DNA of 21,544 bases from positions 1 to 21,544 of the IMG/VR virus record IMGVR_UViG_3300023174_007610; one strand, given 5' to 3'. Positions within the stretch are counted from its first letter, which is position 1. Every line of letters begins with the position of its first letter. A model generated the notes under the pieces. That model made no database searches and had not been told where the DNA came from. It saw only the letters and a program-made list of their open reading frames with translations. Origin of the DNA: a virus. The translations under genes were made by a program, and so were the position numbers. Below are positions 16,521 through 21,544 of the stretch, one piece after another.

Positions 16521-17609
16521 TTACGGTAGGCGGCTACCAGAGATAGTTGTTTCCTGACCTGTCCCGAGGTCACGCAGGACAACCTTAATTTGATACTCTT
16601 CTGTAGGCGATAGCCAGTCAACGTTGATTACCTTGCCAACGCCGTCTAGACCAATCGCACTCGTTGAGCCGTTCTTATCTACAATCATTAGAGTTGCCCA
16701 TGTTTTATTGGGGTCAAAGTTTGGAACGTTAGGAACTGAGATACTTGCAGAGCGGTGACCGTTCGTGCCCTGTGTCTGTGCAACAACAGTAGGAGCAGTT
16801 ATCGTTGCCTTATCAACAGCCGCGTCACGAACAGGCTCTGGAGTAACGATAGGCGCAACTGGTGTTGCAACTACCGGATTAGACGTAACCGTCTCTGCAC
16901 CCGTTGTGGTGTCACGCACGGTGGTTTGAACGGTGATGTTTGAGTCCTGTGGGACGGCAGTAATTTGAACCGTGTCGCCGTTATTAGATACACCTACGCT
17001 CGAGTGTGAGCGTCCGTCAGCGATTACCTGAACAGACACCGTCTTGTTTGCGTCTGTTATAACAGGCGCCTTAACTGTAACCGTCACAGAGTTATCGCTT
17101 TCAACTTTAAGCGCAGTTACAACGGGAGCCTTAGTATCTGCAACCGCGTCACCTGTAGGTTCAGGATTAGGATTAGGAATAACTACACCTGTTGTGTCAT
17201 GTGCAGGAGTTTCTACCTTGGTAGCGGAAACTTGAACAGAGACGATGTCGCCTTGGTTGATTGCCTCGAGACGAATAACTCCGTCTGCATCGATGTGCTT
17301 AACACCGCCGGTGCTTGTAAGCTTTACAACAACACCTGTAGTAGACGTTGTTTCCTTCCAGGTAACGATCTTGTCGACTACGCCACCTTGCAGGATTGCG
17401 TACTTGTCTCCAACGACCGGAGCATCTATGATCTCGTCGATAGAAACATTAAAGTACGAGTTGGCCTTAACCTGTGTTCTGTCTTCGTCCTCAAGACGTA
17501 ATATCGTGCCGTTTATATCTGGGTTAAGTCCCCACCAGGCGCTTGCGCCTTGGGCGGGAAAAAGTGAAATCGCGAGCGCAAGTGGTAGCGCTTTTCTAAT
17601 AGGTAACAT
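16521..17609 (-). CDS. Secreted beta-rich (Ig-like) protein of unknown function
   Basis: The frame is open to 17783, but ATG at 17609 is chosen because AAAGGA lies 6 nt upstream and it yields a clean signal peptide: MLPIRKALPLALAISLFPAQGASA, then WWG. The product is 362 residues. Residues 25-125 form a first beta domain (ILRLEDEDRTQVKANSYFNVS). A Pro-rich linker (NPNPEP) is followed by two or three Ig/FN3-like modules rich in V-T-V strands to the C-terminus. There is no LPXTG motif, C-terminal anchor or enzyme motif. An exported protein among tail genes on the opposite strand looks like a moron. Superinfection exclusion or host-surface modification are possible roles, unproven. Confidence 0.65.
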   Translation of the reverse strand: MLPIRKALPLALAISLFPAQGASAWWGLNPDINGTILRLEDEDRTQVKANSYFNVSIDEIIDAPVVGDKYAILQGGVVDKIVTWKETTSTTGVVVKLTSTGGVKHIDADGVIRLEAINQGDIVSVQVSATKVETPAHDTTGVVIPNPNPEPTGDAVADTKAPVVTALKVESDNSVTVTVKAPVITDANKTVSVQVIADGRSHSSVGVSNNGDTVQITAVPQDSNITVQTTVRDTTTGAETVTSNPVVATPVAPIVTPEPVRDAAVDKATITAPTVVAQTQGTNGHRSASISVPNVPNFDPNKTWATLMIVDKNGSTSAIGLDGVGKVINVDWLSPTEEYQIKVVLRDLGTGQETTISGSRLP

Positions 17610-17668
17610 AAGGTGTCCTTTCGTCTTTTTGTTAACGAAGATATAATAACAGGAAAAGTGCAAAACTA

Positions 17669-17694
17669 TCACCGCAGGTGAAACAAGATAGAAT
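17669..17694 (+). promoter_or_regulatory. TCACCGCA-type leaderless promoter of the 41-residue gene
   Basis: TCACCGCA (17669-17676) is followed after 12 nt by TAGAAT (17689-17694), then six bases and ATG at 17701. Thirteen bases from TATCACC onward and AAGATA are identical to the promoter at 12666. Here the octamer also forms TCACC-GCA-GGTGA, a short palindrome. Confidence 0.6.
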
Positions 17695-17700
17695 ACGACG

Positions 17701-17826
17701 ATGGAATCAAGGGAAGACATCGCTAAAGAGGTAGAAGAGTTTATCCTACCTATGTTAGAAAAACCTGGGTATATGAATGCCAAGGGAACTCTTGATATGG
17801 TACTTAATAAAATTAGAGGTAAGTAA
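17701..17826 (+). CDS. 41-residue small protein coupled to a tail-tip gene
   Basis: I found this short frame by translating downstream of the promoter at 17689. It begins MESREDIAKEVEEFILPML, continues with EKPGYMNAKGTLDMVLNKI, and ends RGK. It is charged and mostly helical. Its TAA abuts the ATG of the next tail-tip gene, and its last codons (AGAGGTAAG) serve as that gene's SD. It may be a genuine small protein or a leader ensuring translation of the adhesin. Confidence 0.6.
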   Translation: MESREDIAKEVEEFILPMLEKPGYMNAKGTLDMVLNKIRGK

Positions 17827-18921
17827 ATGCCAATTCTAGGATCAAGTGGCTCACAAAGTGGACGTTTACCAGAAGTCGTGTCTGGAGTTTCTGCTGTTGC
17901 AGGAGATGCGTCGGCTATTGTAAGTTTTACTGAACCAACTTACAAAGGTAAAGGAACTATATCCTACACTGTTACTTCTAGCCCCGGAGGAGCAACTGGT
18001 ACAGGCTCATCGAGCCCTATTACGGTTTCAGGACTTTCAAATGGAACTGCGTATACATTTACTGTAACTGCATCTTCTTCTGGTATAAGCGCTGCTGCAA
18101 GCTCTGCGTCTTCTAGCATAACTCCTGTCGCCCCTATAGTCTACACGTTATCACAGACGTTTAACTCTTCTGGCACTTACACAGTCCCATCGGGCAAAAC
18201 TAAGCTAGCAACATACGTAATTGGTGGCGGAGCTGCAGGCGCTAGCTCTGGCTTTTATCTAGGGTACTTTGGCGGAGGCGGTGGTGGTGGAGTTGCATTC
18301 CAGGACTACGCTGTGACACCAGGTCAAACTTACGCAGTTACTATCGGTGGCGCTGCTACCTCTGGCAACGCTGGCACCGCGTCTTCATTCTCAACGTTGG
18401 CAACTGCTAATGGTGGAACACTTAGCAACCCTGCTGTTGGCGGAAATGGCTCTTCAAACGTAGGCGGGGCAGTTACTGCAACAGGAGGCACTGGTGGGAA
18501 CTACGTTGGCGCCGACGCTGCTGGTGCTTCTGGCACGGGTTCAGGTTCTCTTAGTCTTAATGGCACTGGTCTAGTTTCAGGAATGACTTGGGGCGGCGGA
18601 GGCGGTGGTGGCGGTGGAGGTGGTGCAAATGGTTCTAGCCCTAGATTTAGAGGAGGCGGTGCAGGTGGAGCAGGCGCTGCTGCTGGAAACGTAGGTGGAG
18701 TTGCTGGCAATGGCGGTGCAGGAGGCTACTCTTCAACTGACAGCGCTAACTCGGGTTCAGTTGGTAGCGGTGCTCCCGGGAATGCCGGTTCACAGCCTGG
18801 CGCCGGTGGAGGTGGCGGTGGAGGTGGCGGTCAGGCAGCGCTAAGAAGCGGGCAGCTAGACGGAGCTGCTGGTGCTGGCGGCGCTGGATCTTCTGGCAGA
18901 GTTTACGTTTACATAGCTTAA
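17827..18921 (+). CDS. Glycine-rich tail-tip adhesin with one FN3 domain
   Basis: This is a 364-residue MPILG-type paralogue. The FN3 domain is at about 16-100. The linker LSQTFNSSGTYTVPSGKTKLA (about 107-127) leads to a glycine-rich domain with runs of nine or more glycines, ending GRVYVYIA. Translation is coupled to the 41-residue gene. The FN3 core repeats that of the 15382 protein exactly for 29 residues but with different codons. A plausible role is a receptor-binding tail tip. Confidence 0.8.
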   Translation: MPILGSSGSQSGRLPEVVSGVSAVAGDASAIVSFTEPTYKGKGTISYTVTSSPGGATGTGSSSPITVSGLSNGTAYTFTVTASSSGISAAASSASSSITPVAPIVYTLSQTFNSSGTYTVPSGKTKLATYVIGGGAAGASSGFYLGYFGGGGGGGVAFQDYAVTPGQTYAVTIGGAATSGNAGTASSFSTLATANGGTLSNPAVGGNGSSNVGGAVTATGGTGGNYVGADAAGASGTGSGSLSLNGTGLVSGMTWGGGGGGGGGGGANGSSPRFRGGGAGGAGAAAGNVGGVAGNGGAGGYSSTDSANSGSVGSGAPGNAGSQPGAGGGGGGGGGQAALRSGQLDGAAGAGGAGSSGRVYVYIA

Positions 18922-18956
18922 GTTTATCACCGCAAGTTAATTAACAAGGAGAAGTA

Positions 18957-19841
18957 ATGCCGATTCTAGGAACGGTAAGTTCTGGATATGTAGAGCAGGT
19001 TTATGAACTGGCACAGACCTTTAACGCAAGTGGTACATTTACAATGCCTGCTGGTAAAACACAAATTGCTGTGTACGCCCATGGATCATCTGGAGCTGGC
19101 TATAATGGAAGTGGAAGTGGTCAATTTTTTGCTGGTAGAGGAGGACCTGGAGGTTCAGGTGGAAGTTTAGCTTTTATTGAAGAGCACACAGTGTCTATAG
19201 GGACTAACTTTACTGTAACAGTTGGAGGTGCAGCAGGGCGAGTTACTGCTGGAGGATACGATTACATAAATGGTGGTGCTACAAGTTTTGGAAACATACT
19301 TACAGTTAATGGTTCTCAGTCTGCAACTGGAGACTACTCAAATGCAGTAGGAACTTATACATCTAATTTGAATAACGTACTTTTTGCTTCGGGTGGGGTT
19401 GGTGGAACTTTTGGCAACAGAAGTCAAGCAACTGATCAAGCAAATGGAACGGGTAATAATAGTGCTGGCACTGGTGGTGCTGGTGGTGCTGGTGGAAATG
19501 TTATCCCTACAAATGCCTCACTACCAACACGTTCAGCTGGAGGTGGCGGCGGCGGAGGTGGCGGTGGTGGTTACTCACACCCTAACAGCAATTTTATAAG
19601 TGGAGCATCAGGAGGTTCTGCAGGTTCTGCAAATGCAGGTACAGGGGGAACTGGTGGAAATGGAAAAGGAACTCCAGTTAGATCTTCTAATCTTGGAACT
19701 GCTGGAGGTGCAGGAGCGCAGCCAAGCGGTGGTGGTGCAGGTGGTGGAGGAAACGGAATGGGTTATGTCTCGGGCAGTGGCTCTTTACCAGATAATGGTG
19801 GATTAGGCGCAGCAGGACAGGTAATCGTCTACGTCAAATGA
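18957..19841 (+). CDS. Glycine-rich tail-tip protein without FN3
   Basis: This is a 294-residue protein with SD AAGGAG 6 nt before ATG, leadered unlike several of its paralogues. After MPILGTVSSG it goes straight to the linker (YELAQTFNASGTFTMPAGKTQIAVY) and glycine-rich domain, ending GQVIVYVK. It lacks the FN3 module, showing that the MPILG start and the Gly tip are separable cassettes. It overlaps the thioredoxin gene by four bases (ATGA). TCACCGCA lies 30 nt upstream of its start. Confidence 0.78.
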   Translation: MPILGTVSSGYVEQVYELAQTFNASGTFTMPAGKTQIAVYAHGSSGAGYNGSGSGQFFAGRGGPGGSGGSLAFIEEHTVSIGTNFTVTVGGAAGRVTAGGYDYINGGATSFGNILTVNGSQSATGDYSNAVGTYTSNLNNVLFASGGVGGTFGNRSQATDQANGTGNNSAGTGGAGGAGGNVIPTNASLPTRSAGGGGGGGGGGGYSHPNSNFISGASGGSAGSANAGTGGTGGNGKGTPVRSSNLGTAGGAGAQPSGGGAGGGGNGMGYVSGSGSLPDNGGLGAAGQVIVYVK

Positions 19842-20158
19842 TACAAGCAACAACCAAGAACTTTAAAGAATTATTAGAAAACGACCTGCCTGTACTTGTA
19901 GACTTTTGGGCGGAGTGGTGTGGGCCGTGTCGCATGCTGGCGCCGGTGCTGGAAGAGGTAAGCTCAGAGTACAAGTACGTTTTTATCACCGCAAAGTTGA
20001 ATAGCGACGAGAATCCTGAGATTGCATTTAAGCATGAGGTTAGATCGATACCGACGATGATACTTTTCAAGGGTGGAATTGAGGTAGCAAGAATGACAGG
20101 TGCTAAGCCTAAGCCAGCAATTGTTGCCTGGTTACAAGATCACGTTGAGCTAGGTTAG
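19838..20158 (+). CDS. trxA: Thioredoxin
   Basis: This is a 106-residue single-domain thioredoxin. The active site WCGPC is at 27-31 within VDFWAEWCGPCRMLAP, cis-Pro at 72 in RSIPTMILFKGG, and the length is typical. The start ATG overlaps the stop of the glycine-rich tail-tip gene, so the two are coupled. Phage thioredoxins can serve ribonucleotide reductase, act as polymerase processivity partners, or assist oxidative folding. Placement among tail-tip genes, away from replication, does not single out any of these. There is no signal peptide, so it is cytoplasmic. Confidence 0.93.
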   Translation: MIQATTKNFKELLENDLPVLVDFWAEWCGPCRMLAPVLEEVSSEYKYVFITAKLNSDENPEIAFKHEVRSIPTMILFKGGIEVARMTGAKPKPAIVAWLQDHVELG

Positions 20159-20160
20159 GA

Positions 20161-20166
20161 TAGAAT
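20161..20166 (+). promoter_or_regulatory. -10 box of a leaderless promoter for the 20173 tail-tip gene
   Basis: GATAGAAT overlaps the end of the thioredoxin gene by-pass region and is followed by AACTAA and ATG at 20173. A related but degenerate TCACGTTGA lies at 20140, about where the octamer sits in the 12666 and 17669 promoters. Confidence 0.62.
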
Positions 20167-20172
20167 AACTAA

Positions 20173-21291
20173 ATGCCTATACTTGGAACGTCTTCATCAC
20201 GCGGCGGAGGAACTCCTACCGCACCCACTAGCGTTTCAGCTACGGCGGGAAATGCACAAGCAGTTGTAACTTTCACCGCAAGTTCTTATACAGGCAAAGG
20301 AAGCGTTACCTACACCGCGATTTCAAGTCCTGGAAATATCACCGCGAGTGGGACAAGTCCTATCACCGTTACGGGATTAAGTAATGGAACTGCATATACA
20401 TTTACAGTAAGAGCTACGTCATCGACTGGCGAAATAGCAACTTCAAGTGCAAGTTCAAGTGTTACACCTGTTGCACCTGTTTACACTCTTTCACAAACAT
20501 TTACTGCCTCTGGTACATACACAGTACCCGCCGACAAGACTAAGATTGCTTTAGTTGGAATTGGCTCAGGCGGAGGCGGCGGTGGAGGCGCCGGTGGAAC
20601 TAGAGCTGGTGGCGGTGGAGGTGGAGGTAGCGGCTCTACTTTCTGTATTAGAGAAATTTCAACAACACCTGGAACTAACTATACCGTGACAGTTTCTGCA
20701 GGTGGTTCTGGAGGGTCTTTTGGAAGCGCAAATAGCGATGGAAATCCTGGAAATCCTGGAGGAATTACTTCTTTTGGAAACATTCTAACAGTTAACGGAG
20801 CAAATGGTGGTGCAAAAGGTTCAGCTAGCACTGCTGCTGGCGGGACTGGTGGAACTATAACATATAACGCTGGAATCGCAGATGTTGCAGTTACTGGAGC
20901 TGCTGGTGGCACTGGTGGAGTATATAGTAACTCGATAGGTGGCACTGGTGGAAATATGTCAGCTATAGTTTCTAATGATCCAAACGTTACAACAGTAAAT
21001 ATTTATGGTGGTGCTGGTGGTGGAGGTTCAGGTGGAAGATATTCTAATACGACACCAGACACTACTAGAAATGCTGGTGGTGGGGCCGGATCACCTAGCG
21101 GAGGCGCTGGTGGTGGAGGCTCTAACTATGGAAATATTAGCGGTGGTGCTGGCGGGGGAACATTAAGCTATAGAGGTGGAGGCGCCGGTGGAGGCGGCGC
21201 AGGCGCTGCTAATTTATCTGAAGGAGCATACTCTAGCGGTGGAAACGGTGGAGTTGCAAGTGACTCAGTCATTTTAGTATATGCTAGATAG
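20173..21291 (+). CDS. Glycine-rich tail-tip adhesin with one FN3 domain
   Basis: This is a 372-residue MPILG-type paralogue. The FN3 domain is at about 15-99. The linker TLSQTFTASGTYTVPADKTKIA leads to a long glycine-rich domain with several TGGTGG and GGGGSGG segments, ending VILVYAR. It is the largest of the four plus-strand copies. Its FN3 domain is close to the 15382 and 17827 proteins but not identical. A receptor-binding role is inferred. Confidence 0.8.
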   Translation: MPILGTSSSRGGGTPTAPTSVSATAGNAQAVVTFTASSYTGKGSVTYTAISSPGNITASGTSPITVTGLSNGTAYTFTVRATSSTGEIATSSASSSVTPVAPVYTLSQTFTASGTYTVPADKTKIALVGIGSGGGGGGGAGGTRAGGGGGGGSGSTFCIREISTTPGTNYTVTVSAGGSGGSFGSANSDGNPGNPGGITSFGNILTVNGANGGAKGSASTAAGGTGGTITYNAGIADVAVTGAAGGTGGVYSNSIGGTGGNMSAIVSNDPNVTTVNIYGGAGGGGSGGRYSNTTPDTTRNAGGGAGSPSGGAGGGGSNYGNISGGAGGGTLSYRGGGAGGGGAGAANLSEGAYSSGGNGGVASDSVILVYAR

Positions 21292-21293
21292 CG

Positions 21294-21299
21294 TAGTAT
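21294..21299 (+). promoter_or_regulatory. -10 box of a leaderless promoter for the DUF3039 gene
   Basis: TAGTAT is followed by seven bases (ATCTTGT) and ATG at 21307, in the 15-nt gap after the tail-tip stop. No SD is present. Confidence 0.5.
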
Positions 21300-21306
21300 A
21301 TCTTGT

Positions 21307-21534
21307 ATGAGCGACGTAATAATAGAAGTTGATTCTGAAGCAGATGTTCGGACGAGCGACGGAGATCACGACAAGTTTTCACATTATGTTCACCGCGACC
21401 AGATGATGGAAGCCTTTGTAGAAGGCAAGCCTGCTGTAGCTTTATGTGGGAAAATATGGGTACCAACGAGGGATGGAAAGAAATTCCCCGTATGCAAGAC
21501 CTGTAAAGAAATCTTTGAAACACTAGATAAGTAA
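21307..21534 (+). CDS. DUF3039-family protein
   Basis: This is a 75-residue protein. DHDKFSHYVHRDQMMEA, then GKPAVALCGKIWVPTRDGKKFPVC and KTCKEIFE, is the DUF3039 signature. Cysteines in ALCG and PVCKTC could bind zinc. The family is widespread in Actinobacteria and their phages and has no established function. It is the best single clue to an actinobacterial host. It appears leaderless and follows the last tail-tip gene. Confidence 0.85.
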   Translation: MSDVIIEVDSEADVRTSDGDHDKFSHYVHRDQMMEAFVEGKPAVALCGKIWVPTRDGKKFPVCKTCKEIFETLDK

Positions 21535-21544
21535 CACGTTTTGG

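Noticed and set aside
17610-17783. N-terminal extension of the secreted beta-rich protein
   Set aside because: The extension runs through the divergent promoter and the 41-codon gene, and hides a normal signal peptide that begins at 17609 with a good SD.

Overview
The window looks like part of the genome of a tailed phage (or a prophage) of a low-GC actinobacterium. A freshwater planktonic host is my inference. The evidence is a DUF3039-type protein (an actinobacterial family) at the right edge, several genes that appear to be leaderless or to start with TTG, moderate GC, and phage-type replication, lysis and tail-adhesin genes. No capsid, portal, terminase or tRNA gene is visible, so this is one arm of a larger genome.

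Region 1 (1-6160) holds replication and lysis. On the minus strand are a metallophosphoesterase cut by the left edge, a small HTH-like protein and a one-span membrane protein. Divergent from these is a plus-strand operon: primase-polymerase/SF3 helicase, secreted HNH-type nuclease, and CHAP endolysin with a peptidoglycan-binding domain. It ends at a strong terminator.

Region 2 (6199-9241, minus strand) holds a Cys-cluster protein, a small Trp-rich protein, a two-FN3 glycine-rich tail-tip protein and a serine recombinase. Four TGTACA boxes lie at and upstream of the recombinase start.

Region 3 (9242-12543, minus strand) is a coupled pair: a small virion-type protein and a 982-residue collagen-like fibre.

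Region 4 (12698-15350, plus strand) holds an acidic small protein, a roughly 230-nt intergenic segment that looks like a structured RNA, a cupin and methyltransferase pair, a protein of unknown function, and a second Trp-rich small protein.

Region 5 (15382-21534) holds four more glycine-rich tail-tip paralogues. Among them are a convergent secreted beta-rich protein, a hidden 41-codon gene, a thioredoxin overlapping a tail-tip gene, and the DUF3039 protein.

Three signals are not explained by the genes. First, the segment at 12986-13214 has its own TATAAT box, a perfect 13-bp stem and a T-run. Second, the octamer TCACCGCA occurs 12 times on the plus strand and I found none on the minus strand, whatever the local gene direction. 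Third, seven genes share a compact promoter with a -10 box 6-7 nt before the ATG, implying leaderless mRNAs. Five share the MPI(L/I)G tail-tip start, and three of those five (8378, 15382, 20173) have such a promoter.
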